DNA from: Ignavibacteriales bacterium
Lineage (GTDB): Bacteria; Bacteroidota; Ignavibacteria; Ignavibacteriales; Melioribacteraceae
Direction of reading: 5' to 3'
DNA: 64,000 bases
Assembly: GCA_026390775.1 (NCBI GenBank)
Contig: JAPLFF010000005.1
Location: 1-64,000, forward strand
Each line of letters starts with the position of its first letter. Position 1 is the first letter of the stretch. The position numbers and the translations under genes are program-made. Of this stretch, positions 1-10,038 are shown in pieces. The notes under the pieces are model-generated. The model ran no database searches, was not told the origin of the DNA, and was given only the letters and a program-made list of their open reading frames with translations.

Positions 1-520
1 GTACAACAATTAAACTATCTACCAGTTGACGCAGTTCAGCAATTCCTTCATCTGCATTTTTCTTTCGTTTTTTACCTTCCCAAGTGAAAGGTTTTGTAAC
101 GATACCGATTACAAGTGCACCAAGACTTTTAGCAATAGATGCAACAATCGGAGCTGCCCCTGTTCCAGTTCCGCCGCCCATTCCCGAAGTAACAAAAACC
201 ATATCGCTTCCTTCAAGCATGCGGGTAATCTTCTCCCGATCTTCTTCAGCCGCTTTCCTTCCTACATTAGGATCTGCACCTGCTCCAAGTCCGCGTGTTA
301 CATTTGTTCCGATTTGAATTTTATGAGTAGCCAAACTCTCTTCGAGAACTTGAGCGTCTGTATTTACAGCAATAAACTCAACGCCGGTTAATCCGCGTTC
401 GATCATGCTGTCAATTGCGTTGCAACCGCCTCCGCCTACACCAACTACTTTTAATTGTGCTGACATTGGTCTTTGTGTTTCAAGAGTGAAGAATCGCGGT
501 CTCTTTTCCATTGTGGACAT
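1..520 (-). CDS. ftsZ: Cell division protein FtsZ, N-terminal part (cut by window edge)
   Basis: FtsZ is the tubulin-like GTPase that polymerises into the cytokinetic ring. About 173 codons are present. They encode the N-terminal GTPase half: the GGGGCNA loop, the NTDAQ segment and the tubulin signature [12 protein letters not shown], followed by a TKPF stretch. The start at 520 is supported by a very strong Shine-Dalgarno (AGGAGGAG, 523-530) directly upstream. That is notable because many relatives in Bacteroidota lack such sites. A later in-frame ATG near 463 is less likely. It lies 26 nt downstream of ftsA on the same strand as the last visible gene of the dcw cluster; the C-terminal half lies beyond position 1. 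Confidence 0.97.
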   Translation of the reverse strand, partial: MSTMEKRPRFFTLETQRPMSAQLKVVGVGGGGCNAIDSMIERGLTGVEFIAVNTDAQVLEESLATHKIQIGTNVTRGLGAGADPNVGRKAAEEDREKITRMLEGSDMVFVTSGMGGGTGTGAAPIVASIAKSLGALVIGIVTKPFTWEGKKRKKNADEGIAELRQLVDSLIVV

Positions 521-546
521 AACTCCTCCTTGTTGTGGTATTTTAA

Positions 547-1791
547 TTATAGTTTATCAAAAAATTCTTGTAATCTTTTGAATAGTTTGATCACATTTAA
601 TTTATGTTCTGAGCCACTTGCTTTTACAGTAGTAAACTGCTCTGAAGATGATTTTCCCGGTATACCTCTAATTAATCCTGCGACAGTTGCAAATTCAGGA
701 CTTTCAACTTCATTCGATAATCCTGAACCAAGATCAAGAGGAACACCGATACGAGCAGGCATTCCAAAAACTTCTTCGGCTAATTCCGTACATCCTTTTA
801 GTAAAGATCCGCCGCCGGTAAGTACAACTCCTGCTTTAATTTTATTTTTGAATCCGGCTTGGCGGAGTTCATTATCAATCAGTGCGAATAATTCTTTCAT
901 GCGTACACTTATTATTTGAGTAAGTAGCGATAAAGGAATTTTCACGTTTCCTCTTCCGCCAACACCTTTAATAAAAATATCTTCATCTTTAATGATTGCA
1001 TGTTCAGTTGCGTAGCCATATTCTTTTTTAAGTTTTTCTGCATCGGCAGTTACAATTCCTAAAGTCTCACGAACATCATTTGTAACCTGATTGCCGGCAA
1101 CTCCAATTACTTTTGTGTGTTTAATTGCTTTACGGTGAAAGACTGCTATATCAGTTGTTCCGCCGCCGATATCAATCAACAGTACACCTAAATCTTTTTC
1201 GTTTTCATCAAGCACAGCAAAACTTGATGCGATCGGTTGAAGTACATAATCTTTAACTGTATAACCTGCACGCTCAACAGATTTTTTTATGTTTTGAATA
1301 GCAGGTATCGAAGCAAGTACTACATGATTCACAGCTTCCAATCGCGAACCGCACATCCCGATCGGGTCATCAATTCCGCCTTGATGATCAACTGAATATT
1401 CTTCGGGAATTATGTGAAGTATCTGGCGATCGGAAGGAATTCGTATAGTCTGAACATCAGCCCGTAAACGATCTAAATCATGCTCAGTTATTTCTCGTTC
1501 CGGATTATTAATTGTTACATAATTTCTATGACGTAAACTTGTTATGTGCTCGCCCGCTACACCAACATTTAATTCTTTCACGGTAAGACCTGCTCTGTTG
1601 GATGCAATATGCATTGCTTCGGTAATCGCTTCAGCTGTCTTAGAAATATTTGCAACCAATCCCCGATTTAATCCTTCCGAAGGAGCGACGCCGAATCCAA
1701 GTATATTCAGATGATTGTCAACCTGTTCGGCAATTATCGCACAAACTTTTGTTGTTCCAAGATCAAGTCCTGCTATAATATTTTTTTTCAT
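547..1791 (-). CDS. ftsA: Cell division protein FtsA
   Basis: FtsA is the actin-like ATPase that tethers FtsZ filaments to the inner membrane and recruits later division proteins. The 414-residue protein has the actin-fold phosphate-1 motif (GLDLGTTK, about residues 8-15), the phosphate-2 motif ([11 protein letters not shown], about 204-214) and the adenosine motif (VVLTGGGS, about 322-329). Its C-terminus is an amphipathic helix rich in Phe, Lys and Leu ([15 protein letters not shown]), the known membrane-targeting sequence of the family. The start overlaps the ftsQ stop by 4 nt, which suggests translational coupling. ftsZ follows directly. Confidence 0.97.
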   Translation of the reverse strand: MKKNIIAGLDLGTTKVCAIIAEQVDNHLNILGFGVAPSEGLNRGLVANISKTAEAITEAMHIASNRAGLTVKELNVGVAGEHITSLRHRNYVTINNPEREITEHDLDRLRADVQTIRIPSDRQILHIIPEEYSVDHQGGIDDPIGMCGSRLEAVNHVVLASIPAIQNIKKSVERAGYTVKDYVLQPIASSFAVLDENEKDLGVLLIDIGGGTTDIAVFHRKAIKHTKVIGVAGNQVTNDVRETLGIVTADAEKLKKEYGYATEHAIIKDEDIFIKGVGGRGNVKIPLSLLTQIISVRMKELFALIDNELRQAGFKNKIKAGVVLTGGGSLLKGCTELAEEVFGMPARIGVPLDLGSGLSNEVESPEFATVAGLIRGIPGKSSSEQFTTVKASGSEHKLNVIKLFKRLQEFFDKL

Positions 1792-2564
1792 GATTTCTTT
1801 TGACCCTCCTGGCTATTCTGTTCTGTAATGCCGAGATATACGTGTCCGCCGTAGCGCAAATCCACATACTCCATGTAATTATTTATTTCCTTCCCTTTCA
1901 AATAAGTCCAGAAATTATTGAAGTAGATTACTTTTCTAATTTCACTTCCTCTTCCAATAATTACCGGATAATTCAAACTCGAGAAATAGAGAACGACATC
2001 ATTTCCGTTTTGCATATCAATTGATGATAAGCTGTCATACAATTCCGGATTTAGCAATTTTACTTCAGTAATTATTTTCGATGCTAATACGATGTCGCTA
2101 ATATTTTTTAGAGAAGATAAGATTCTCACTCCGTTGCCAAGAACCGGATTGGAAATTATCGGGTAGTCAATTTTCTTTGTCTGAGGAAATACAGGAAGTA
2201 TTTGAAGATTTTCTGTTATGATGTATTGATTAACACTGTCTACTAAAATTGAGTCAAATGTTTTTTCAATTATTTTTACCGAAACCTTACTGTTACCGTC
2301 ATAACGTACTTCTGCTTGTTGAACGTAAGGATGCTTTTCAATCCTATCTTTTATGATTTGAAGTGTGAGCTTTTCATAATTATTCTTATCGAGCAGATTT
2401 GCATAACCTAAATATTGTTCTTTGGAAAGATGAATATTTCCGTCAAGTGAGATTAGACTTATCTTATAATCAATATCGTTTTTCAATCCAACCGATAAGT
2501 ATATCATCAACCCGATCGTAAGAATTAAAAAAAGTGTGCTTAATATCTTTGCTGTCTTAGTCAT
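1788..2564 (-). CDS. ftsQ: Cell division protein FtsQ/DivIB
   Basis: A 258-residue bitopic membrane protein. One transmembrane helix lies at about residues 8-27, followed by an extracytoplasmic POTRA-like domain (the segment SLDGNIHLSKEQYL at about 39-52 fits its start) and a FtsQ-type beta domain. FtsQ bridges the early FtsA/FtsZ ring to FtsL/FtsB and FtsW/FtsI. Sequence conservation in this family is low, so the call rests on length, topology and its place between murC and ftsA. It starts 4 nt after the murC stop and overlaps ftsA by 4 nt. No ddl or murB is present in this cluster. Confidence 0.88.
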   Translation of the reverse strand: MTKTAKILSTLFLILTIGLMIYLSVGLKNDIDYKISLISLDGNIHLSKEQYLGYANLLDKNNYEKLTLQIIKDRIEKHPYVQQAEVRYDGNSKVSVKIIEKTFDSILVDSVNQYIITENLQILPVFPQTKKIDYPIISNPVLGNGVRILSSLKNISDIVLASKIITEVKLLNPELYDSLSSIDMQNGNDVVLYFSSLNYPVIIGRGSEIRKVIYFNNFWTYLKGKEINNYMEYVDLRYGGHVYLGITEQNSQEGQKKS

Positions 2565-2568
2565 TATT

Positions 2569-3951
2569 TTATTTTTGTTTCTCTTTTAAGAATGCAACAA
2601 ATTTTTCGCCGTATTTCCATATATCACCGGCTCCCATTGTAATAATGAGGTCGTCTTTCTTATAAATTTTTTGAAGGAGTTCCGGAATTTTTGTTTTATC
2701 CGGTTCGTAGTAAACATTCTTATGACCAAAATCTTTTGCAGTATTTGCAATAAGTTCTCCGGTAATTCCTTCGATCGGTTTCTCTCTTGCCGGATATACA
2801 TCAGTACATATAAATATATCTGAGTTCAGAAATGAACGCCCGAACTCAGCATAAAAATCTTTTGTGCGTGAATACAAATGCGGTTGGAATACTACAACCA
2901 ATCTTCTATTCCATCCGCGGCGAATTCCATCTAACGTTACATTAATTTCTGTCGGATGATGACCGTAATCATCAATGACCATAACTTCTTTATTATACTT
3001 TGTTTCAAATCGGCGGTAAACTCCATTGAATGATTCGAGCGATTTTTTAATAACACCGAACTCAACACCCATTTCTTTGGCAATTGTTACCGCAACAAGA
3101 GAATTTTTTATGTTGTGTAATCCGGGAATATTGATTTTAATTCTTCCGAGTTCTTTTCCAAGATAAACCACACTAAACTCAGAATGATTTTCAGAATGGG
3201 AAATATTTGTTGCACGAATATCTGCTTGCGATGTTATTCCGTAAGTAAAAATTTTTTTATTGATCTGAGGAATAACATCCTGAAGAGCCGGTTCATCAAG
3301 ACAAAGAACAACAAAGCCGAAAAACGGAACCTTGTTTGCAAACTCTACGAATGCGGATTTTATATCATTCAAATCTTTATATGTATCTAAATGTTCTCTT
3401 TCAAGAGTTGTTAACGCTGCAATTACCGGAGTAAGTTTTAAAAATGTTCTGTCAAATTCATCTGCCTCCACTACTATATAATCGCCTTTACCTAAACGGG
3501 CATTTGTTCCGCCAAGCCCGCTCAACTTTCCGCCGACAATAATTGTCGGATCTATTCCCGCTTCTGTTAATACCAATCCGACCATAGAGGTTGTAGTAGT
3601 TTTTCCATGTGTACCTGCAATTCCGATTCCGTATTTCATTCTCATACATTCGGCAAGCATTTCAGAACGTTTGATTACCGGAATTTTTCTTTTTAATGCT
3701 TCTTTCACTTCCGGATTTTCCAGATTAACGGCAGATGAATAAACAACCACATCGGCATTTTTCAAATTTTCCGGTGAATGTCCTTCATAAACTTTGATGC
3801 CCAAACTTTCCAATCGTTCAGTTACTTCAGTTTTATTTAGATCGGAACCGGAAATATTAAATCCTTGGTTTAATAATATTTCTGCTATACCGCTCATTCC
3901 AATTCCGCCTATACCGACAAAGTGAACATTTTTAACAGTCATCATCATCAT
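2569..3951 (-). CDS. murC: UDP-N-acetylmuramate--L-alanine ligase MurC
   Basis: MurC adds L-alanine to UDP-MurNAc, the first step of stem-peptide assembly in the cytoplasm. It has the N-terminal Rossmann motif VGIGGIGMSG, the ATP loop GTHGKTTTT, and the Mur-ligase segments DDYGHHPTE and FQPHLYSR. The reading frame is open back to 3999, inside murG, but the family's N-terminus matches the string of four consecutive ATG codons at 3940-3951. The first of these gives a 460-residue protein and starts 10 nt after the murG stop. Only a weak GAG-type ribosome site precedes it, so which of the four Met codons is used cannot be decided. Confidence 0.95.
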   Translation of the reverse strand: MMMMTVKNVHFVGIGGIGMSGIAEILLNQGFNISGSDLNKTEVTERLESLGIKVYEGHSPENLKNADVVVYSSAVNLENPEVKEALKRKIPVIKRSEMLAECMRMKYGIGIAGTHGKTTTTSMVGLVLTEAGIDPTIIVGGKLSGLGGTNARLGKGDYIVVEADEFDRTFLKLTPVIAALTTLEREHLDTYKDLNDIKSAFVEFANKVPFFGFVVLCLDEPALQDVIPQINKKIFTYGITSQADIRATNISHSENHSEFSVVYLGKELGRIKINIPGLHNIKNSLVAVTIAKEMGVEFGVIKKSLESFNGVYRRFETKYNKEVMVIDDYGHHPTEINVTLDGIRRGWNRRLVVVFQPHLYSRTKDFYAEFGRSFLNSDIFICTDVYPAREKPIEGITGELIANTAKDFGHKNVYYEPDKTKIPELLQKIYKKDDLIITMGAGDIWKYGEKFVAFLKEKQK

Positions 3952-3961
3952 AGTTTCATTC

Positions 3962-5062
3962 TCATATTGTCTCAGCAAATTTGATTGCACTTTCGGCAAT
4001 TGTTTTTGCTGCTAATGGTCTAGCAAATAATGAAATATTTTTTTTCATAATTTCCTGACGTGCTTCATTAAAGATTAATTCATTCACCACAGGAAAGAAT
4101 TCGTCTTTCAAATTTTTATCTTCTATCAATTCTGCTGCGTTCACAACTTTCAATGCTTTGGCATTCATATACTGATGATTTGCAGCAACATTTGCCGAAG
4201 GAACGAATACAACCGGCAACGATAGAAATGATACTTCAGCTATTGTTGTAGCTCCTGAACGTGCAAGTACAATATCTGCCGCTGAGTATGCGGAAGACAT
4301 ATCACTGATGAACGGAAATATTTTAACTGATTCGTTCGAGAATTTTTTATAATGTTCATAATAAAATTGGCCTGTCTGCCAAATGACTTGAATATTGTTC
4401 GATACTAATTGATCTACATTATCAGCAACAGCTTGATTGATAGATCGTGCACCACCGCTTCCTCCAACTACCAGCAATACTTTTTTCAATTCATTCAATC
4501 CGAATTTTTTCTTTGCTTCGGATTTATCACTCAACCTCAAATTTATTCTTATAGGATTACCGCTCAATTTTAATTTCGATTCGTCTCTGAAATATTTTTT
4601 TGATTCTTCAAACGCAATATGAATTTCGTGTGCTTTCTTTTCAAGGATTCTATTAGTAATCCCGGGATAACTATTCTGTTCAAGCAACATCACTTTTACA
4701 CCAAGTACTGATGCCGACCAGACGACAGGACCCGAAACATATGCACCGCATCCTATAGCTACACGCGGCTTGAATCCATAGTTAATAACGAACGATTGAA
4801 TCGCCGAAACAAATAATTTTACCGGGAACAGTAAATTGTTTATGTCTAACTTTCGTGAAAATCCGCTAACCCAAATTGCCTTGAAAGGGAAACCATATTC
4901 CGGTACTACACGTTCTTCAATTTTATTTTTTGCGCCAACAAATAAAATTTCAGATTCCGGTTTCATCAGACGAATCTGTTGGGCAACCGCAAGAGCAGGA
5001 TATAAATGACCGCCGGTTCCGCCGCCAACAAAAACAAAACGATATGGAGTTCTATTCTTCAT
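3962..5062 (-). CDS. murG: UDP-GlcNAc:lipid I N-acetylglucosaminyltransferase MurG
   Basis: MurG converts lipid I to lipid II by transferring GlcNAc on the cytoplasmic face of the membrane. The 366-residue GT-B enzyme has the donor/lipid loop GGTGGHLYPALA near residues 13-24, a second Gly-rich loop GGSGGARSIN near 201, and the UDP-GlcNAc-binding region ARSGATTIAEVSF near 266-278. Its length is normal for the family. The ATG overlaps the ftsW stop codon (TAATG), an arrangement repeated through this cluster. Confidence 0.96.
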   Translation of the reverse strand: MKNRTPYRFVFVGGGTGGHLYPALAVAQQIRLMKPESEILFVGAKNKIEERVVPEYGFPFKAIWVSGFSRKLDINNLLFPVKLFVSAIQSFVINYGFKPRVAIGCGAYVSGPVVWSASVLGVKVMLLEQNSYPGITNRILEKKAHEIHIAFEESKKYFRDESKLKLSGNPIRINLRLSDKSEAKKKFGLNELKKVLLVVGGSGGARSINQAVADNVDQLVSNNIQVIWQTGQFYYEHYKKFSNESVKIFPFISDMSSAYSAADIVLARSGATTIAEVSFLSLPVVFVPSANVAANHQYMNAKALKVVNAAELIEDKNLKDEFFPVVNELIFNEARQEIMKKNISLFARPLAAKTIAESAIKFAETI

Positions 5063-6174
5063 TACACTTGAGCAATTTTTAATTCTGTTGTCTTAACCGT
5101 CTGTCTTCCAACATTTACAATTATTCCAATTGACACTGCAAAAAGAATAATTGATGTTCCGCCGAAACTAATAAATGGGAAAGTGATTCCGGTTGTTGGA
5201 ATTAATCCTGTGACTACACACGCATTTATAAAAGCGCTGACTATTATGTTAAATCCTAACCCTAAAACAAGAAGCTGACCAAATCTATCTTGTGCCTTTT
5301 TGGCTACGACCAAACAAACAGCGAACAAAAAAAGAAATAAGAAAAGAACTACTATTGCGCCTACAAAACCGAGTTCTTCACCAAGTATTGAAAAAATAAA
5401 ATCGCCGTATGATTCAGGAAGAAATAAATCGCTCTGTCTGCTGTGTCCTAATCCAACACCTAAAAGACCTCCGCTGCCTAAAGCAATTTTTGCCTGCTTT
5501 ACTTGTATATTAATATCACCGCCGTTTATCAAACTTTCGATGAATGTTATAACTCTTTCACGTGAGTGTCTGAATATCATCATGACAGAACCCAGAGATA
5601 AACCTACAGGAACAATAATGCCGAGTATATGTTTTATCCTAGCACCTGCAACAAATAAAATTACAATTGAAGTAATTACTATGATTAAACTTGTACTAAC
5701 ATTTGGTTGGATTAGAACCAATGCGCTAACAATGGCAACCCAGAATAACGGCAAAAGAAATCCTTTCTTAAAATCTTTTAGTTCGTCTCCCATTTTCTCC
5801 AGCATTACAGCCAAGTGAACAATTAAAATTACTTTAGCCGCTTCCGAAGGTTGGAATTGCATAAATCCAAGATCAATCCATCGTTGAGCGCCTTTAACTT
5901 TCGCCGCAAAGAGAAAAGTAAAAATCAATACGGTGATAATTAGTATTAATGCCCACTTACTGTACTCGCGGTATTTATCATAAGGGAAGTAGGAAAAAAT
6001 TATCATCATCCCTACTGCAGCAAATACTTTCCATAAATGTGATTTGAATAAAAAGTAAAAGCTGTTAAATCTAGAAAAGCTGTAAGTACCGCTGGCAGTA
6101 AAAACCATAATTGCTCCAAGCATAATAAAACCCACAACTAATCCGATCAATATTTTAACCGATGTATTCATCAA
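5062..6174 (-). CDS. ftsW: Septal peptidoglycan polymerase FtsW (SEDS family)
   Basis: A 370-residue polytopic membrane protein of the SEDS (RodA/FtsW/SpoVE) family, the glycosyltransferase that polymerises lipid II at the septum with FtsI. Family features visible are RWIDLGFMQFQPSEAAK (about residues 97-113), with the conserved QPSE motif, the ALGSGGLLGVGLGHS segment, and the C-terminal TTGITFPFISFGGTS motif. FtsW rather than RodA is inferred from its place between murD and murG. It overlaps murD by 4 nt (ATGA) and murG by 1 nt. Confidence 0.95.
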   Translation of the reverse strand: MMNTSVKILIGLVVGFIMLGAIMVFTASGTYSFSRFNSFYFLFKSHLWKVFAAVGMMIIFSYFPYDKYREYSKWALILIITVLIFTFLFAAKVKGAQRWIDLGFMQFQPSEAAKVILIVHLAVMLEKMGDELKDFKKGFLLPLFWVAIVSALVLIQPNVSTSLIIVITSIVILFVAGARIKHILGIIVPVGLSLGSVMMIFRHSRERVITFIESLINGGDINIQVKQAKIALGSGGLLGVGLGHSRQSDLFLPESYGDFIFSILGEELGFVGAIVVLFLFLFLFAVCLVVAKKAQDRFGQLLVLGLGFNIIVSAFINACVVTGLIPTTGITFPFISFGGTSIILFAVSIGIIVNVGRQTVKTTELKIAQV

Positions 6175-7520
6175 ACCAATTTGTTTACTTCTTCTTTGAA
6201 AACTTTTCCTCTATGTTCATAATTTTTGAACATATCAAAACTTGCACAAGCCGGTGAAAGCAAAATAACGCTACCCGGTTCTGCTTCTATTCTCGCTGTT
6301 TCTACACAAGCTTTAAGAGATTCTTTTATTTCTGTTAATATTACTGAATTGAAATAATCATAAACTTTCTGTGCAGATGAACCGATTGCATAAATTTTCT
6401 TAACATGCTGTTTAACTAATTCTTTAATCTGATCGTAATTGTTTCCTTTATCTTTTCCACCAAGTATTAAATACAATGGTTTATCAAAACTTTTTAGCGC
6501 TACGTAAACGGAATCTACATTTGTTGCTTTTGAATCGTTATAATATTCAACACCGTTAAGTTCACGTACAAATTCAATTCTATGCTCTACGCCCTTAAAT
6601 GATGAAAATGCATTTCTAATTTTTTGATTCGGTACATTCAATAACTTTGCTATGATCAGAACAGGAAGTGCATTTGCAATATTATGTTCGCCCTTGATAA
6701 ACAAATCGCTTGCAGAGCAGATCTCACTAATTTTTCCGAACCATGAAAAGAAGATCTTGCCTTCTTTATAAAAAGCGCCGGCTGGAACTTCGCTTAATAA
6801 TGAGAAGGCAAGTTTCTGAACTTTTCTGTTCTTCAAATTATTTTTTATGTTTTGATCATCTGCGTTATAAATAAAAAAGTCTTCTTCGTTTTGGTTCTTT
6901 GCAATTTTGATTTTTGAAATAATGTATTCATCAAAATTATTGTTGTATCTATCAAGATGATCCGGAGTAATATTTAATATCATTGAAAAACGCGGCTTGA
7001 ACTCATCTATAAAATCAAGTTGGAAACTTGAAGTTTCCAAGGAAACAAATTCATCTTCTCTCACATCAAGAGTAATCTCTGAAAATGCTTCGCCGATATT
7101 TCCCGCTGAATAACATTTTATTCCTGCTTGATTCAATGTGTAATTCATTAAAGCTGTAGTTGTTGTTTTTCCATTCGTTCCGGTTATGGAAATAATACTA
7201 CCTTTACAAAACCATGATGCAAATTCAACTTCGCTGACTACTTTAATATTTTTTTTCAGTGCACTAGTCAGTACAGCAGAATTAGTCGGAACTCCGGGAC
7301 TTGTTACGATTAGAGCGCAATCATAAACCTTCTCTGTATGAGCGCCGCATTCATAAGCAATTGATTCAGACTTCAAAACAGAAATTGAATCAACTAAATC
7401 TTTTTCCGAACTGCTATCGCTGATAAAAGGAACAGCGCCAAGTTTCTTTGCAAGTTTGGCTGCACCTAATCCGCTGCGTACGGCGCCAATGATCGATATT
7501 TTTTTCCCGCGTATATCCAT
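6171..7520 (-). CDS. murD: UDP-MurNAc-L-alanine--D-glutamate ligase MurD
   Basis: MurD adds D-glutamate to UDP-MurNAc-L-Ala in the cytoplasm. The start at 7520 (MDIRGKKISIIG) was preferred to the open frame reaching 7607, because the extra 29 residues lie inside mraY and lack family similarity. It gives a normal 449-residue protein whose ATG overlaps the mraY stop. Visible motifs are the N-terminal Rossmann start, the ATP loop GTNGKTTTT, NITPDHLDRY, and the C-terminal segments YYNDSKATN and ILGGKDKG. Confidence 0.96.
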   Translation of the reverse strand: MDIRGKKISIIGAVRSGLGAAKLAKKLGAVPFISDSSSEKDLVDSISVLKSESIAYECGAHTEKVYDCALIVTSPGVPTNSAVLTSALKKNIKVVSEVEFASWFCKGSIISITGTNGKTTTTALMNYTLNQAGIKCYSAGNIGEAFSEITLDVREDEFVSLETSSFQLDFIDEFKPRFSMILNITPDHLDRYNNNFDEYIISKIKIAKNQNEEDFFIYNADDQNIKNNLKNRKVQKLAFSLLSEVPAGAFYKEGKIFFSWFGKISEICSASDLFIKGEHNIANALPVLIIAKLLNVPNQKIRNAFSSFKGVEHRIEFVRELNGVEYYNDSKATNVDSVYVALKSFDKPLYLILGGKDKGNNYDQIKELVKQHVKKIYAIGSSAQKVYDYFNSVILTEIKESLKACVETARIEAEPGSVILLSPACASFDMFKNYEHRGKVFKEEVNKLV

Positions 7521-8629
7521 TATCTTATTTTGAATGAAGCTAAACTCATTAATGCTAAAATTATTGTGATGATATAAAACCGGATTACAATTTTCGGCTC
7601 TGCCCAATTCAGTTGTTCAAAGTGATGGTGAATCGGAGCCATCTTAAAAACTCTTCTTCCTTCACCGTATTTTTTCTTTGTGTATTTGAAATAAAGACGT
7701 TGAATGATCACGGATAACGTTTCAATAAAAAATATTCCGCCAAGAATTGGAATCAGCAAATCTTTTTTAACGAGAATCATCATTACACCAAAAGCACCGC
7801 CGAGTGCAAGAGAACCTGTATCACCCATAAATACTTGAGCCGGATAAAAATTGAACCAAAGAAATCCTAGTCCAGCACCGATCAATGCCGCGATGAAAAC
7901 CGTTAATTCTCCACTGCCTGGTAAATAAATTATATTTAGATAGTCCGAATAGATAACGTTGCCGGTTACATAAACTATTATTGCGAGCGCTAGCATGACA
8001 ATAATTATCGTACCGATAGCAAGTCCGTCAAGTCCGTCTGTTAGATTTACAGCGTTCGAAAGTGCGGTAATAATGAAAACAACCCACGGTATATATAGAT
8101 AGGAAAAATCCCAATTCAGATTTTTGAAGAATGGTAAAGTCGTTTGTGTATTGTATTGTGCAAATTCGGGTAAGTAATAAACCGCAAATCCAACAACGAG
8201 ACCAACAAAAATTTGTCCCATTAATTTGTAACGGGCAATTAATCCTTGAGGAACTTTTTTAACTACTTTCAAATAATCATCTAAGAAACCAACTCCGCCT
8301 AAAAACACAGTGCCGAACAAAACCAAAATTATATAAATGCTTTTAATATCGCTCCACAATAGAACCGGAACAATGACCGATAAGAGAATTATTAAACCTC
8401 CCATTGTAGGTGTTCCTTGTTTCTTCTTGTGTGTCTGCGGTCCCTCATCGCGTATTGGTTGGTCAACTTGATTTTTCTTTAATCGTCTGATTATCTTTGG
8501 TCCGAAGATGAAAGAGATCAACAACGCCGTAATAGCTGCAACCGCAGATCGAAATGTCAAAAAGCGGAATACATCAAATCCGGGTGGACTAAAAACTTTA
8601 TTAATGTACTCAAGCAAATAGTAAAACAT
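7520..8629 (-). CDS. mraY: Phospho-N-acetylmuramoyl-pentapeptide transferase MraY
   Basis: MraY moves phospho-MurNAc-pentapeptide onto undecaprenyl phosphate to form lipid I. The 369-residue, roughly ten-helix membrane protein carries the DD motif (GFLDDYLKV), the NLTDGLDGLA segment, FMGDTGSLALGG and the HHHFEQ loop with its catalytic-site histidines. The N-terminal GTPTMGG stretch is also typical. It is coupled on both sides by 1-nt overlaps (murF stop/mraY ATG and mraY stop/murD ATG). Confidence 0.98.
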   Translation of the reverse strand: MFYYLLEYINKVFSPPGFDVFRFLTFRSAVAAITALLISFIFGPKIIRRLKKNQVDQPIRDEGPQTHKKKQGTPTMGGLIILLSVIVPVLLWSDIKSIYIILVLFGTVFLGGVGFLDDYLKVVKKVPQGLIARYKLMGQIFVGLVVGFAVYYLPEFAQYNTQTTLPFFKNLNWDFSYLYIPWVVFIITALSNAVNLTDGLDGLAIGTIIIVMLALAIIVYVTGNVIYSDYLNIIYLPGSGELTVFIAALIGAGLGFLWFNFYPAQVFMGDTGSLALGGAFGVMMILVKKDLLIPILGGIFFIETLSVIIQRLYFKYTKKKYGEGRRVFKMAPIHHHFEQLNWAEPKIVIRFYIITIILALMSLASFKIR

Positions 8630-10038
8630 TATTCAAACCTTTTCTCCAATACGTTTACAAATTCCTCCATCTTCATTCCGCGGGAACCCTTTACTAGAAT
8701 AACCGAGTTCTCAATTTCTTCGTACTGTAAATAGAGAGACAATGCTTCGCGAATGTGAAAGTGGATTGATTTTACTTTTTTCTTTCTGAGTGCTTTGTTC
8801 AAATGTTTCATCATATTACCGGTAGTAAGAACAAATAAGTTTTTATCCGACGAAAAAAGCTTTGCTAAATCTTTATGTAATTTTTCAGATTGTTTACCGA
8901 GTTCTAACATATCTCCGAGTACGATTATTTTCCTTTTATGTGTTTTAATCTTTTTAATTAGATCTACTGCCGATTCTACCGAAGACGGACTAGAATTGTA
9001 AGTGTCATCAATAACAACAGCGTCCTTAAATTTCTTTACTTCTAATCTTCCATGAACCGGTTTAATATTTTTTGTTCCGTTGAGAATTTCTTTTTCATTC
9101 AATCCTAGTTTAAGAGCTATTGCAGCAGCAGCTAAGAAATTTTTTGCATTAGCTTCTCCATACAAATGAAGAATAATTTCTCTAAAACCCTCCCTAAAGG
9201 CGAAAGAGAGGGTTTTAGATTTAAGCTGAACACGAGAATTACCTTCATTTGTGTAGCCTAATATTTTCCCTTTCACATCTACCGAACCGTTAAATCCATA
9301 TGTAACTTTGTTCCAATAATTTTTAGAATGTTTTTTTATTACCGCATCGTCCATATTCAGGAAAACTGTTCCGCCATGTATCTCGGTAATATCCAGAAGA
9401 GCAGATTTTTCTTTATATACTCCTTCACGATTTTTTAGAAACTCCAAATGTGAATCACCGATATTTGTAATCATTGCGTAATCCGGTCTGGAAATATTTG
9501 CAGAGTACTCAATTTCATTAAAATGATTTGTGCCTTGCTCGAGAACTAATACTTCGCATTTTTCATCAGTTCCTAAAATTGTTAATGGGACGCCGATGTG
9601 ATTGTTATTGTTCGCCACTGTTTTAACAACATTATATTTTTCACTAAGTAGAGAAGCAATCATTTCTTTAACTGTAGTTTTACCATTACTTCCTGTGATT
9701 GAAATAACCTTTGCCGAAATTTTGTTGCGCCAAATTTTTGCAAGCTCGCCATATACTCTTGTCGTGTTATTAACAGCGACAACGGGAATTTCGAGGAAGC
9801 TAAATTTCTTCAACTTCCTCGAATCAATAATTACTGCATTAGCCCCTTTCTTAAGAGCATCGAGAATAAAATCGTGTCCGTCATATTTTTCACCTTTGAT
9901 AGCAACGAACAAACTTCCTTTTTTTACTCTGCGCGAATCAATCTCAACGTTCGAAACCGGTTTGAATGCATCGGGATTGTAAATCACCGCAGATGAAATA
10001 TTAAATAAATCCTCGATCGTAATTTTTATCTTGCCCAT
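8629..10038 (-). CDS. murF: UDP-MurNAc-tripeptide--D-Ala-D-Ala ligase MurF
   Basis: MurF adds the D-Ala-D-Ala dipeptide, completing the cytoplasmic UDP-MurNAc-pentapeptide. The 469-residue protein has the N-terminal Mur domain (SRRVKKGSLFVAIKGEKYDGH), the ATP loop GSNGKTTVKEM, VLEQGTNHFNEIEY and the C-terminal DDTYNSSPSS motif. It begins 13 nt inside the 3' end of murE, one of the longer overlaps in this cluster. Confidence 0.96.
   Translation of the reverse strand: MGKIKITIEDLFNISSAVIYNPDAFKPVSNVEIDSRRVKKGSLFVAIKGEKYDGHDFILDALKKGANAVIIDSRKLKKFSFLEIPVVAVNNTTRVYGELAKIWRNKISAKVISITGSNGKTTVKEMIASLLSEKYNVVKTVANNNNHIGVPLTILGTDEKCEVLVLEQGTNHFNEIEYSANISRPDYAMITNIGDSHLEFLKNREGVYKEKSALLDITEIHGGTVFLNMDDAVIKKHSKNYWNKVTYGFNGSVDVKGKILGYTNEGNSRVQLKSKTLSFAFREGFREIILHLYGEANAKNFLAAAAIALKLGLNEKEILNGTKNIKPVHGRLEVKKFKDAVVIDDTYNSSPSSVESAVDLIKKIKTHKRKIIVLGDMLELGKQSEKLHKDLAKLFSSDKNLFVLTTGNMMKHLNKALRKKKVKSIHFHIREALSLYLQYEEIENSVILVKGSRGMKMEEFVNVLEKRFE

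Noticed and set aside
5300-5818. Long plus-strand reading frame opposite ftsW
   Set aside because: It is an antisense shadow of a well-conserved gene, with composition unlike a protein and no ribosome site.
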